A DNA stretch of 64,000 bases from Schistocerca nitens (taxonomy: Eukaryota; Arthropoda; Insecta; Orthoptera; Acrididae): NCBI RefSeq assembly GCF_023898315.1, contig NC_064616.1, positions 533,219,102 to 533,283,101 of the forward strand, given 5' to 3'. Under the pieces are notes generated by a model, which saw nothing but the letters and a program-made list of their open reading frames with translations, did not search any database and was not told where the DNA came from. Of the stretch, positions 10,621-21,055 are shown piece after piece (position 1 is the stretch's first letter; each line of letters begins with the position of its first letter). Both the position numbers and the translations under genes were made by a program.

Positions 10621-11766
10621 AGGGTGAGTTACAGCTGCTTATAGATGTCAGCTAACTCATTCCGTGTTCGAGAACAGCATTCACAGTGCGGCTGGCGCAC
10701 TCTATTACAGAACAGTGGACATATAATTTTAATATTACCTTTCAGTATGTTGAGCTAAAAATATTAGTACTTCCCTTCAATAACTGAAGCAGTTAATATA
10801 CAAAACAGGATTTGTGTTATGGCAACAGAAAAATCTGTGGTAAAAGTTACTAGCTTGTTAAAAGTTTTTGAGGTTAGGCCTATAGTGACTAAAAAACTCG
10901 AAAATAGCCTTAATTTACCATAAATGTAGAGAATATACACTCCTCTGGCGAGGGAAAACTACTTTTAACACGATATGTTAGTCATAATATGTACTAAAAT
11001 CAGTGAATCAGAAAAGCCATTTTAGTGTGAAATAGCTTACACACACAATAATCGTAACTTCCGAAATTTCTCAAAAACATTCGTATATTTACGTTGATGT
11101 AGACTGAAATGCGGGATGAACTATTCTTTGACAGTAACTGTTAGAAACTCTGAATTGCTATGAAATAAGTTATCCACATCACCCGTAACTTACAAACATT
11201 TTCACTTACAAAAATTTTCAAAAATATCCTTTTTTAGGCGTCCAAAAATTCTCCAAATAAACCTGTTTCTCAGGTAATTGCACAATGAAAATAGAGAGCG
11301 ATTGTTTTTGAACTAGGATATGCATGCTGTCGTCAAAAATATTTCTAACATGGCAGAGTTGAAGTTTATGCCAACAATTGACAACAATAGTATGAGTTTA
11401 TTGCAGCATTCGCAAATGCTTCGCGATGTATCATGATATACTCGAGTAACGAGGCAATCAGTGAAGTATTGTGCAGAAGCGACGTGAATACTAACCTATT
11501 ATAATCTAAAAAACGAATACGCAAACGAATATCGCCATTTGTATGCTAGTAAATGCGCGAATCGCACGGAGTTTTTACTTAACTTATTCTGTGACGATTT
11601 CTGCACTAGCGTACTTAAGGTGAACACTTCAGCGTCAGTTTGTCTTGGCCCAAACTGAGAATATTGTGGAGCAGCAACAAAGGGCGTCTTCCGCTTGGAG
11701 CAACTAACAATGCAATGACGTAATGAAGAGTTCGTGAGAAGTATCACTGTTTATTCTTCTTCGCAT
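10621..11766. other. No recognised feature
   Basis: AT-rich sequence without a recognisable coding motif, terminal repeat or RNA gene. Confidence 0.5.
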
Positions 11767-11981
11767 TCACATGCAAATGATTCTCGCTTGAGCCTCACCT
11801 TCTTTTTTCAACTCTAGATCCAGTAACTCTTGTGATCCATATTGACTTTGCTTCTTCGCGTCCAAGAGGTTGTTCTTCGGAACGTGCGAATCAGTGTAGC
11901 AGACGACTGTTGCGTTCTCGTCGTAGTTACAGAACAGTCTGCTGTGCTGACTCAGTCGGATATCCGGTTGAGTGCCTAAAA
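11767..11981 (-). pseudogene. Unrecognised coding-like fragment, part 1 (possible Ty1/copia relic)
   Basis: A clean minus-strand frame contains SRLFCNYDENATVVCYTDSH and LDLELKKEGEAQARIICM. I do not recognise it firmly. It abuts the hAT element at 11982, and its continuation on the far side (14450-14870, minus) reads VFISEDVNFVSTKLP, which resembles the V-x-I-S-R-D-V-x-F block of copia polyproteins. The hAT insertion therefore split a pre-existing sequence, perhaps a copia element. Confidence 0.3.
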
Positions 11982-12420
11982 CAGTGGTTGCCAACCTAGG
12001 GGTAATTAACCCCTAAGGGGTAAAATGAAATTTTCTTAGGGGTAAAAACAAAGACGCAATTATGTTTCGGTCGGGAAACTAAATAATCTTTAAAGACCAT
12101 TACAATTATCACTATTTCGTAAGACTGTAATAATGATTACGTAAGTTACCAATAATTACAATTTATTTTAAAATACTAGAGTAAACATGAGACATAGTGA
12201 ATCAGACGTTATATATTGTCAAACAAATTTGTGAACAACATTTTCCTGACATAGTCCACCAGCTAAACATATACTTTGTTCTTTGTACTATACATCACAT
12301 ATATAGAAATATATTATTAAATTGCGTTTTCAGAATTGTTGGTAATTCTTGGAACAGACCATAAATTGTATCATTGCCCTTCGCAACAATGAAAGAAGTA
12401 ACTGACAACACAAGACTGTC

Positions 12421-13612
12421 TGCACTAAGGTGTCAAAGTCGTGGGATAGCGATACGCACATATAAAGATGACGATAGTATCGCGCACGTGAGGTATAAAA
12501 AGTCAGTCAATTGACTGAGCTATCATTTGTACTTAGGTGACTCATGTGAAAAGGTTTCCGACGTCATTATGACCGAACAACGTAAATTAACAGACTTTGA
12601 ATGTGAAATGGTTGTTAGTGCTAGATGCATGGGGTCATTCCATTCCGGGACCCACATCGTCGAGAGCGTGCCGAGAATACTAAATTTTAGGCATTACGTC
12701 GTGTCACGGACAACGCAGTGGCTGACGACCTTCACATAACGACCGAGAGTGGAGGCGTTTGCGCAGAGTTATCCCGTGCTAACAGACAAACAACACTGCT
12801 TGAAATAATCGCAGAAATCAATGTTGGACGTACGACGAACGTATCCGTTAGGACACTGCGGCTAAATTTGGCTTCACTGAGCTATGGCAGCAGGCGACAG
12901 ACGCGAGTGGTTTTGCTAACAGCACGACGTCGCCTGCAGCGCCATTCCTCGGCTCGTGACCATAACGGTTAACCCTAGACGACTGGAAAACCGTGGCCTA
13001 GTCACATGAGCCCCTATTTCAGTTGGTAAGAGCAGCTAATGGAGGGACTGGAGTCTGACGCAGATCCCACGAAGCCATGGACCCAAGTTGACAACAAGGC
13101 ACTGTGTAAGCTGGTGGTGGCTCCCTAATAGTGTGGGCTGTCTTTACATGGAATGAACTGGTTTCTCTGGTCCAACTGAACCGACCATTCACTGCAAAAG
13201 ATTATATTAGGCTACTTGGAGACCATTTGCAGCCATTCGTGGACTTCATGTTCCCATACAACAATGGAATTTTTATAGTGGGCAATGCGCCATATCACCG
13301 GGCCACAATAGTTCGCGATTGGTTTTAAAGAACATTCTGGACAATTTGAGTGAATTATTTGGCCACCAAGGTCTCCCGAAGTGAATCCCATCGAACATTT
13401 ATGCGACATAATCGAGAGGGCAGTTCGTGGAAAAATCCTGCACCGGCAACAATTTCGCAATTCTGGACTGGTATAGAGACAATACAGTTCAATATTTCTG
13501 CAGGGGACTTGTTACTTCCTGAGTCCATACCACGCTGAGTTGCTGCACTAAGGCAAACGAACGTCCGACACGATATTATGTGGTGTCCCATGACCTCCGT
13601 CACCTCGTTGTA
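12421..13612 (+). mobile_element. Tc1-like element with decayed transposase
   Basis: The left end reads CACTAAGGTGTCAAAGTCGT, and the right end TGACCTCCGTCACCTCGTTG has the complementary pattern. The transposase is read in pieces. MTEQRKLTDFECEMVVSARC begins at about 12569. ITTESGGVCAELSRANRQTT and VSVRTLRLNLASLSYG follow, then the DDE core at 13131-13330 with YNNGIFIVGNAPYHRATIV, where the catalytic Asp before NAP is changed to Gly. The third acid lies near NPIEHLCDIIERAV. Frame breaks and this change make it inactive. A second copy of the same family lies at 33713-34815. Confidence 0.75.
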
Positions 13613-13652
13613 TATAATGGCTACTACAATGCAGAGCGCCTAAACATTATGA

Positions 13653-13679
13653 TAATCATCATTATTATTATTATTATTA
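13653..13679 (+). repeat. (ATT)n microsatellite
   Basis: A short uninterrupted ATT/TTA trinucleotide run just outside the nested Tc1, inside the hAT element. Confidence 0.85.
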
Positions 13680-13808
13680 GTGGCAGTGGTTGGACAAAAA
13701 AGCATTCGCAGCTTGAAGACTTCCAATTTCTGCCAGTTCATACATAAGGAATTCTGAATTCAAGTGATTTACAAACAACAAATGAAGTACATAAATTTTA
13801 ATTTGGTT

Positions 13809-14002
13809 CGAGCGCTCTAAGGCGCTGCTGTCATGGACTGTGCGGCTGGTCCCGGCGGGGGTTCGAGTCCTCCCTCGGGCGTGGTTGTGTGGGTTTATTC
13901 TTAGGATAATTTTGGTTAAGTAGTGTGTAAGCTTAGGGACTGATGACCTTTGCAGTTAAGTCCCATAAGATTTCACACACATCTGAACATTTTTGAACAT
14001 TC
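13809..14002 (+). mobile_element. SINE, second tRNA-derived family (5'-truncated)
   Basis: A perfect 9-bp target duplication AATTTGGTT lies at 13800-13808 and 14003-14011. The head contains GGCGGGGGTTCGAGTCCTCC, a Pol III B box. The tail reads TAAGTAGTGTGTAAGCTTAG and then TCCCATAAGATTTCACACAC. The A-box end is missing compared with the fuller copies at 51963 and 53393. Confidence 0.85.
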
Positions 14003-14449
14003 AATTTGGTTGATTTTAAATGGGTATGCGGGGTGTGGGGAAAGCAAGTGTCAGTAAGGAGAGGAGTGGTGCAGTAGAATCATGCTTTGTAACGAATGTC
14101 TACCCTCAGTGTGGATAGTTAGGTGTCTTTTGCGATATGGAGTACTTGTTAGTACTCGCGATGCACTGATAATTGCTTCATCGTCGTATAAAAAAGGGAT
14201 GTTAGAAATAAGCATTTCGAGTTGTCTCATTGATCAATAGTTCATAGTTTAAAAAAGGTACAAAAACAAAATATATTTTATGTTTCAATCTTTTTAAAAA
14301 CGGAAGAGTTCAGAGAAATTGGTTTTTCATTCTAAAATTTATTTAGGCCTTATGCTGATGATGGGGAGGGGGGGAGAGGGATATGGGCAGAGGAGGCGGT
14401 GCTGCTTTATATCTGACTGAACTGAACTCAGAAAGGTTGTGAACCACTG

Positions 14450-14870
14450 GCCTTAAGCTTTTCCTCGACTAGAGGCGTTGGCGGGCAGTTTGGTGGACAC
14501 GAAGTTGACGTCTTCGGAGATGAAGACTTTACTTTTCCTTTCTGGTCGCTACTTGGTGCCTGATGTCAGGGGATGCACAGCTCGAAAAGATGTATACCTT
14601 TTCTAATGGCGTCGGTCTTTGACAGTCGGTGATGACATGGCAAGTTTCGTTGAAGGCTATATGCAGTTATTTGGCTTTGTGTGATCTGTGCTATACTGGT
14701 CTGGCATACACGATGAAGAGTAGCACTAAGCTAAAGCACTGTGTCTCAATGTCTGTGGCTAGACCTCCCAGGTTATGCAAGTAATTTGGGATAACATTTC
14801 TAGCTGCGAACTTACGATAAAATTTGATCTCTGCGTAAGTAGAAGAGACTAACGATCAAAGTCCGAAAAC
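14450..14870 (-). pseudogene. Unrecognised coding-like fragment, part 2 (possible Ty1/copia relic)
   Basis: This is the continuation of the sequence interrupted by the hAT element. Minus-strand frames with shifts read HVITDCQRPTPLEKVYIFSS and KVFISEDVNFVSTKLPANAS. The second block resembles the segment after integrase in copia polyproteins. No reverse transcriptase or RNase H motif could be read. A non-transposon origin is possible. Confidence 0.3.
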
Positions 14871-15230
14871 AATTTATTGGACTGTTCAATTAACCAAGAC
14901 AAATTCTCCAAGTATAACACCAACACAAAACAGGGATCCGTCTTCGAATCACAACTACATACAAGAATAAGATAGAAAACAACTGAAATAATTTCCTACT
15001 AGTCTCCGCCAGAGACTTCTCCGATATACCAAGCCTAATCCAGAGGTCAGTGAGAAGATCCAAGCCGGGCTGCGGGGCGGCAGCTATCCAAGTCTGCTGA
15101 CGGTCGATGAACTGCCGATGTTGAACGCTGCTGCTGCCTGACAGGGACAGATGAGCCCCTGTGGGCCGGTGGAGTCTAAGCCGGAAGGCTATTCCTCCGA
15201 ATTGACGGAGCGTGTGATGTGGCCTGACTT
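14871..15230. other. No recognised feature; may include the Jockey 3' end
   Basis: This lies between the putative copia relic and the Jockey ORF2. It has no poly(T) run that would mark a minus-strand poly(A) tail, so the 3' end of the Jockey element is not defined here. Confidence 0.4.
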
Positions 15231-15284
15231 CATGTGTGATGTCCTGTCAGTCTGCTGGGACGGTGTTCTGGACGTGCTGGCAAC

Positions 15285-17960
15285 TCAGTGGTTGCGAAGC
15301 AGGTGGGGCCATCTGGTTGCATTAAGACGCTGCACCCGGTGGCCCAGGGCTCGAAGGAGCGGGTTTTCGGAGTGCGCGGACTTCTCGTAAAAGAGCCGCG
15401 CAGCCTGACGAAACCTGTCTCGAACAGTAGGGATGTTGGAGAGTCGGTTAAGGTCGTCCGACGGGAAGTCCCGAGGGAGGTGCAATGCCAGACGTAGAAT
15501 CCGGCTCTGAAGGCGTTGCAGGCGATCGACGTGGGTCGCTGCAGCATTGCCCAAAACCACAGCGGCGCAGTCGATAAGCGGACGTATAAGCGTAAGATAG
15601 AGCGCAACACCCAGTTCTGGCGGGAGCGCAGGTGTCGGATTGAGGAAGGGATAGAGTTGAGTCATTCTACCCCTGACCTTTTTGACGATGTCGTCGATAT
15701 GGTGTCTCCACGTGAGCCCTCTATCCAGCGTCACACCAAGGTACTTAGCGGTAATGCCCCAAGGTACGGCGGTTCCCCTGATGGTGATCTGCCGTAGGTC
15801 GGCTGGGATATGCTTCTTGGTGATGAGGAGGGCTAGCGTCTTAGCCCCATTGAAGCTGAGGCGCCACCTCCTGGCCCACTGACTTAGTGTGTCAGCCGCT
15901 GCCTGCATGCGCCGTTGGAGCAGAGCTGCATTCATGCTGCGCGTGTACATCGCCGTATCATCCGCGTAGAGGGCGAGGCGGACCCTGTCGATTCGCGGCA
16001 TGTCTGCGGTATACAGGATGTACAGTATGGGGCCGAGGACGGAGCCTTTGGGAACTCCAGCCCTAACCCTGCGGCGCGTCGACAGGTCCTCCGTGCGTAC
16101 ATGAAAGCTTCTGTCGGCGAGGTAAGATTTTAAGAGACGGACATGCGGCAGGGGCACACCGAGGTCCAGGAGCTTGAAGAGAAGCCCTTCATGCCATACA
16201 AAATCCAACGCCCGTGAAACATCCAGGAAGATGGCTCCGAAATATTCCCGCCGTTCGATGGCATCAAGGGCCTCTTCAACGAGGCGAAGCAGTTGGTGCG
16301 TTGTTGCGTGTCCAGGGCGAAAACCACATTGTTCGTCCGGTAGGAGACGTTCTTCCCTGATGTGACGCAGGAGGCGGCAGAGATACAGCCTTTCAAAGAC
16401 TTTGCTGACAGCTGGCAGCAAACTGATGGGCCTGTAGCTGCTCAGGAGACGAGGGTCCTTCCCAGGCTTGCGGATGGGGATGACCTCGGCGTGTTTCCAC
16501 TCCTGAGGATAGCAGCCAGTGCGGAGGATGCCGTTGAAAAGTCGAGCCAGGTGTTCAGCGGCTGCCGGTGGCATTCGTCGCAGCATTTCATTTGTAATCT
16601 GGTCAGGGCCGCCTGCCTTGCGCGTGTTGAGCCGTCGAAGTTGATCGGAGACTTCATCAGCATCCACCTCGTCGATACGGTCGTCACCCGTAGGGGCAGC
16701 GAGGAACACCGGGAGACGTTGAGCAACCAGGCGAACGTGATCCGGATCCATGGGGTCCATGACGGGCTGGAAATTTTGTTCAGAAATGTCAGCAATGGCG
16801 TTGGCTTTGTCCACTGGGCTGCTGGCGATGTTGCTACCAACTTGTAACGGCGGAATCTTCTGACGCCGGCGGAGGAAGAGCTGCGTGGCTTTCCAGGCGG
16901 TACCATCGTCAACCCAAAGAGTGGCCAGGCGGTTGGACCATTCCTGATGGCGGTGGTTTGCAATGGCAACTTTTATGTCCCTCTTCATCCTGTTGAGAGC
17001 CCTCTTCGTCGCTGCGTTGCGCGTCAGCTGCCATTCACGAAAGAGGCGGATTTTGGTAGTTATCGCCTCCATGAGATGCGGTGGTAGTTGCCGGGATCGG
17101 TCAGGGGGGCCAGATCGCGGCCGCGGCGTGGCTCGGAGTACCGCTTGTAGAGTACAGTCGTGGAGGAATCGGGCACAGCCATCAACCCCAACATCGTCTG
17201 CGTCAGGTGTGTCACGGAGACCCTCTTCCAACAGCGCCTGATACGGGTTCCAGTCGGTGTTCCTGGTCGGGATGCCTCTCCGCGTCACTGGCTGGGCATC
17301 GACGTCGATGTCAAATATAACTGGGACGTGGTCCGAAGATAAGGCAGTGAGGGTGCTGGCGGATATAACATAGGGCACCCACTGGGCCACCGCAATGTCG
17401 AGCACGTCCGGAGGTCCACCGTTGTTGGGAAAGTGGGTGGGTTCGTGAGGTCCGAGGATGACGGCGTTCCACCGCTGGGCCACTCGGAGAAGTTTGCGTC
17501 CGTGGTTGTTGGTGACACGGGAATGCCATTCGGTGTACTTAGCGTTAAAGTCACTACCAGCAAAGACCTTTCCAGGTAATGTCAGCAAAGCTTGAACGTC
17601 CTGGAGGAGTAACTGTCGGCCAGGCGGGCGGTAGACAGCAACAAACGTGATGCGCCCATGCGAGGTGTCGACAGCTACAGCAGTGGCCTCCATCGCTTGG
17701 AGCTGCGGAAGAGGAACTTGATGGTGCACCAGGGAAGTCCGGACGTAGACTGCAGTGCCACCGCCATGAGTTGGCCTGTCGGTCCGGTAACACACGTAGT
17801 TGGCAGCCCGGACATGGACACCAGGCTTGAGAAAAGTCTCGGAAACTACGCAAATGTCGACGGCCTCATCCCGCAGCAGCTGTCGAAATTCGCCATCTTG
17901 GGTGCGGATGCCCTGGGCATTCCACACGCAGACAGGGACGCCTAGTTGACTATGGGCCAT
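15285..17960 (-). CDS. Jockey-type ORF2: endonuclease and reverse transcriptase, intact
   Basis: An uninterrupted 891-residue frame. The start at 17960 is chosen because the endonuclease begins seven residues later (VPVCVWNAQGI). An upstream in-frame ATG at 18017 lies inside ORF1 and would add 19 residues. The EEP endonuclease spans about 1-220: catalytic Glu in VVSETFL (residue 41), AVYRPPG (108-114), AGSDFNAKYTEWH with Asp137 and Asn139, and SSDHVPV (208-214). The reverse transcriptase spans about 490-760: FLDVSRALDFVWH with Asp580, AGVPKGSVLGP (634-644) and the active site LALYADDTAMY with YADD at 665-668. The C-terminal part has the usual IRPLIDCAAVVLGNAA block. It would nick target DNA and prime reverse transcription of its own RNA. 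All key catalytic residues are present, so it may encode an active enzyme. The 11-nt overlap with ORF1 suggests translation by termination and reinitiation. Confidence 0.9.
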   Translation of the reverse strand: MAHSQLGVPVCVWNAQGIRTQDGEFRQLLRDEAVDICVVSETFLKPGVHVRAANYVCYRTDRPTHGGGTAVYVRTSLVHHQVPLPQLQAMEATAVAVDTSHGRITFVAVYRPPGRQLLLQDVQALLTLPGKVFAGSDFNAKYTEWHSRVTNNHGRKLLRVAQRWNAVILGPHEPTHFPNNGGPPDVLDIAVAQWVPYVISASTLTALSSDHVPVIFDIDVDAQPVTRRGIPTRNTDWNPYQALLEEGLRDTPDADDVGVDGCARFLHDCTLQAVLRATPRPRSGPPDRSRQLPPHLMEAITTKIRLFREWQLTRNAATKRALNRMKRDIKVAIANHRHQEWSNRLATLWVDDGTAWKATQLFLRRRQKIPPLQVGSNIASSPVDKANAIADISEQNFQPVMDPMDPDHVRLVAQRLPVFLAAPTGDDRIDEVDADEVSDQLRRLNTRKAGGPDQITNEMLRRMPPAAAEHLARLFNGILRTGCYPQEWKHAEVIPIRKPGKDPRLLSSYRPISLLPAVSKVFERLYLCRLLRHIREERLLPDEQCGFRPGHATTHQLLRLVEEALDAIERREYFGAIFLDVSRALDFVWHEGLLFKLLDLGVPLPHVRLLKSYLADRSFHVRTEDLSTRRRVRAGVPKGSVLGPILYILYTADMPRIDRVRLALYADDTAMYTRSMNAALLQRRMQAAADTLSQWARRWRLSFNGAKTLALLITKKHIPADLRQITIRGTAVPWGITAKYLGVTLDRGLTWRHHIDDIVKKVRGRMTQLYPFLNPTPALPPELGVALYLTLIRPLIDCAAVVLGNAAATHVDRLQRLQSRILRLALHLPRDFPSDDLNRLSNIPTVRDRFRQAARLFYEKSAHSENPLLRALGHRVQRLNATRWPHLLRNH

Positions 17961-19464
17961 GCTGGGATGCCAGTGGTCCGGTGGAGAGTGCCTGAACGGC
18001 TGCACTGACAGCGGCACTGAGTTGCCGTGGGATATCTTTGAGAAGCTCCCGAAGTTCTTGCAAGAGGAGCTTCATTTCGGCCATGCTGGAATCGGCCGCC
18101 TGGGATGGGAGAGTTGCAGCTCGTGAGTGTTGAGCCGGGGTCGGCACGACGTCAGCCTGTCGTCCCTGTTGGGAGTGGTCGTGTTGGCCCTGGTCTTCAC
18201 CCTGCTGCTGTGCAGAGCGCCGCGCTGATGGACGGCGGTCCATCTCGGTGTTGGTAGCTGGTGCAACAGTGGCCGGCTTCGGCGCAGGTACGGAGGCCTA
18301 CGGGGAGGAGCCAGAGGTAGTAGCAGCAGCAAAACTGACGCCAGGTCGGACGGGTGCAGGCCGCTTTATGGAGCCGGGTCGTTGACCACGGCTCCGTGCC
18401 GCAGCCCGTTGGAAGCTGGAACAGCCGCGGTAGGAGGCCACATGTTCTCCACCACATCCAGCGCATTTGGGCGGTCCATCTGTCCGCTGCCGTATGCAGT
18501 CGCGACTTGCGTGCACCCCCGCACACTTAACACAGCGTGGGGGCAGCGTGATGAGCCGTGCCACATGCCCAACCATTTGACAGTTGAAGCATTGCGGTTC
18601 GCCCCTCTTCGAGCGCAGTTTTTCCGTAGTGACAGGTGTCGCCGCGATCTTCGTGACCTGCCATAGCCCGCGGTTATGTGGGATATCACAGGTGACCACG
18701 AGGACCAGCGGAGTCTCCTTTCGGGTGCGGCGAGAGGGGAGGCGGGTTATCGACCGGAGGCCTAATTCATAGCCCATATCCTCCAGTTGTCGCCGGACGT
18801 GATCCAGGCTGTAGTTTCGAGGGAGGCCCCGAAAGACGATCTTGATTGTCTTGTCCGTTGCAGATGGGTAAGTATAGAACGGCTTCTCGTGTGCCTCGAA
18901 CGTAGCCGTAACTTTCCTATAATCTTCTGCCGATTTTAAGGTGACCTTATAGAGGTTGGCGCCAGCCGGCTTGATAATGACGTTATCTTGGCCGACAAGG
19001 CGAAGTAGCATCCTGTAGAGGCCGTCGTAGTCCTCCTTGTGTTAGACCACAATGGGCGGCGGTTTGGGTTCTCTCTTCTGAGCAGGCATCTCCACACCAC
19101 CAGCGAGTTCCTCAAAGGCGTTTGTCGTCTGAACCGGCGGCGCTGAGGAGAGCTGAGCCTTCCTGGCTGGCCGTTTGACGAGTTGAAACCACTTAGGAGG
19201 GGCGCGGGTGGTTCCTGTGGCAGTAGTCGCGCGCCGTTTCGTTGTCCTGGCGGCGGCGGGAACGTCATTTCTTGCTGTCGACTCGTCGTCCGAATCGGGC
19301 AGCGGAACTTGCAGTGCATCCGAAACGTAATCCATTTCCGTATCAATATTCATTGCCACGGCCGTCGTAGGTGGGGGGCCGGATGGGGCCGCCGACAAAG
19401 CGGGCTTTGCCGGACGGCGATCCGCCACACCCTTCGATGTACGGATCTTCTCTCGCTCCGACAT
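17950..19464 (-). pseudogene. Jockey-type ORF1 (gag-like) with two in-frame stops
   Basis: One frame of 505 codons runs from MSEREKIRTSKGVADRRPAK (ATG at 19464) to a TAG at 17950-17952. It is broken only by TAA at 19042-19044 (codon 141) and TAG at 18298-18300 (codon 389). A Pro/Ala-rich N-terminal region precedes a globular segment (VTLKSAEDYRKVTATFEAHE, KIVFRGLPRNYSLDHVRRQL) of the PRE_C2HC type. Three zinc knuckles follow. The first, CFNCQMVGH, lacks its last Cys. The second is CVKCAGVHASRDC. The third is CAGCGGEHVASYRGC. ORF1 proteins bind element RNA and form particles. Because both stops are in frame and nothing else is shifted, the lesions look recent. Readthrough cannot be excluded, but simple decay is more likely. 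Confidence 0.8.
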
Positions 19465-19845
19465 ATCAACGCTAACTGCCGCGTGGGTGCGTCGCGTGAA
19501 CTCAATTGCCGATGTGCGGTCGAGCGCCGACCCTTATAGCGCTTCGACGGATGAGTACCTCGGAACTATTTTCCATCATGTGGTTTGACATGTCAAAGTA
19601 GTTCCGGGGTCTGCAGCGACCTCTTCCTTATGTTTATGTGGGCCGGTAGTGGATCCTGGTGGCTGCTGGTGTCTTTCCTGTGATGTTGTTGTTGTGGCTG
19701 TTGCTGTGACCGTTCATCAACATTGCCTGTCGGTTGTGTAGTGCTTCGGTGTGCCTGCGAGGCGGGCAACCCGCGGTTGCAGGCTGTCAGTTTGGTTGCT
19801 GATACTCTAGGCGCCGTGAGGTCTGGTGGAGAAGCCCACAGCAAA
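19465..19845 (-). other. Probable 5' untranslated region of the Jockey element
   Basis: GC-rich sequence directly upstream of ORF1. It includes a stretch rich in CAACAG/CAGC repeats at about 19670-19730 and no ORF1-like frame. A Jockey element would carry an internal Pol II promoter here, but I do not see a specific motif. The boundary at 19845 is placed where composition turns AT-rich. Confidence 0.4.
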
Positions 19846-20339
19846 ATTTATGTGTATTCATATTGTGAGTTAACAGCGTAATGTTTCAGAATAGCCCGCT
19901 CGTAGTTTGGTATCGTTTTGGAATAGCGTTGGACAACAAGGAGTATGTAGCTCTTCGTGTACAATGCCCATTTAATGTGGCCCCCTATCAATCCATTTTG
20001 TTTTTAAAAATATTCTTGCGGAAGCTATTAATAAACAGCAAATGACGTACTGGGGCACAGTAGTACGATGGGAAGGTTGCAGAAGGTTATTTAAGCCACA
20101 AAAAACCCATATTTTCTTGAACATTTTAAAGAATTCTAAATATTTGATTTAAAAAAGAATACTTAAGTTTTTATATACACATATAGTGCAGTAAATTACA
20201 AGTGTACTCTTGACCAATAGTTAGATTCCTGAGTAAGATTATTACTAGCCAGTAGTCCATAACCTGGAAAATTCTTGCTCGAACAGTCCACGAGAGTACT
20301 GCCGGTACATAGTGTCCAACGGGCACAATATTTGGGCGA
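19846..20339. other. No recognised feature
   Basis: AT-rich gap between the Jockey and Penelope-like elements. No frame, terminal repeat or RNA gene is seen. Confidence 0.5.
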
Positions 20340-20558
20340 TCAGACATGTCGCCATCGTCCGGTGCGTTGATGGACTGAGCTCCTGAGGGTGGGCGGCCAT
20401 CTTAAATCCCCTCCCCCTGCGAGGTGTTCTCTCCGCGGTCCGCGCCCACGGCTACTCGTCGGCGGTCGCTGAGAAACTGGCGTCGGCGTCTGTGGTGGCG
20501 TCGGTGTAATTGCTTCGTCCGCCCTGGTCTCCCTGTTCGTTTTCTTTGCTGAGAGTCT
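20340..20558 (-). repeat. Inverted copy of the Penelope-like 3' region
   Basis: The complement of this stretch matches 23340-23515: both contain AACGAATGGGCGACCAGGGC-like sequence, the GACGCCACCACAGACGCC motif and GAACGCCTCGCAGG. It abuts the direct copy that starts at 20563 with no spacer, forming the head-to-tail and inverted structure known for this class. Confidence 0.75.
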
Positions 20559-20562
20559 TATA

Positions 20563-21055
20563 TTGGAGTGCGCACCATCGAAGATCGTTGCCGAGAACAT
20601 CAGAAGCACAGTCGACTTAGGTACCCCAACAAGTCGGCGGTCGCAGAGCTCTGTTTGTTCGAAAATCACGAAATGGACTACCAACATACCAGGATCTTGG
20701 CACAGACATCTAAATACTGTGACAGCGTCGTTAGAGATGCTATCGAAATTCCTACCAGGGACGGAGTTATCAACCGAGATTGCGGCTATAACCAGGGCGG
20801 ACGAGGCAATTACACCGACGCCACCACAGACGCCAATGCCACTGTCTCAGCAACCGCCGACGCGTGGCCCCGGGTACGGACCGTGGAGAGAACGCCTCGC
20901 AGGAGAACGCCTCGCAGGAGCTCAGTTCGCCAGCGCTCCTGACGATGACGACATGTCAGATCGCCGAAATATTGTGCCCGTTTGCCACTATGGACCGGCT
21001 GTACACCCGTGGACTGTTGGAGCAAGAAATACGCCTGGAGAAACTGCAGAATCAC
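20563..21055 (+). repeat. Direct terminal copy (pseudo-LTR) of the Penelope-like element
   Basis: It begins GTGCGCACCATCGAAGATCG, as at about 23079, inside the GIY-YIG domain, and runs through the 3' region to GGAGCAAGAAATACGCC, as at 23550. It lacks about 70 bases found in the 3' copy (AACCTCAGCAAGGCATGGG onward), so CCAGGGCGG directly follows the endonuclease end. Confidence 0.8.

Larger units (their letters stand above)
11982..14449. mobile_element. hAT-like element carrying nested insertions
   Basis: The left end reads CAGTGGTTGCCAACCTAGGG. The right end reads GGTTGTGAACCACTG, the complementary hAT-type terminus. The flanking octamers are GCCTAAAA (11974-11981) and GCCTTAAG (14450-14457), matching at 6 of 8 positions, as expected for an old 8-bp hAT target duplication. 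The 2.47-kb length includes a Tc1 element (12421-13612) and a SINE (13809-14002). Without them about 1.1 kb of non-coding hAT sequence remains, so the element was non-autonomous. Confidence 0.65.
15240..19845 (-). mobile_element. Nearly full-length Jockey-type non-LTR retrotransposon
   Basis: On the minus strand a possible 5' untranslated region (about 19845-19465) precedes ORF1 (19464-17950) and ORF2 (17960-15285). ORF1 has zinc knuckles, and ORF2 has an EEP endonuclease and a reverse transcriptase. The two frames overlap by 11 nt. This is the standard Jockey-clade plan, including the CCHC knuckles in ORF1 and the absence of an RNase H domain after the polymerase. The GC-rich composition contrasts with the AT-rich surroundings and suggests recent arrival. 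No target duplication was found, so the ends are approximate. Confidence 0.85.
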
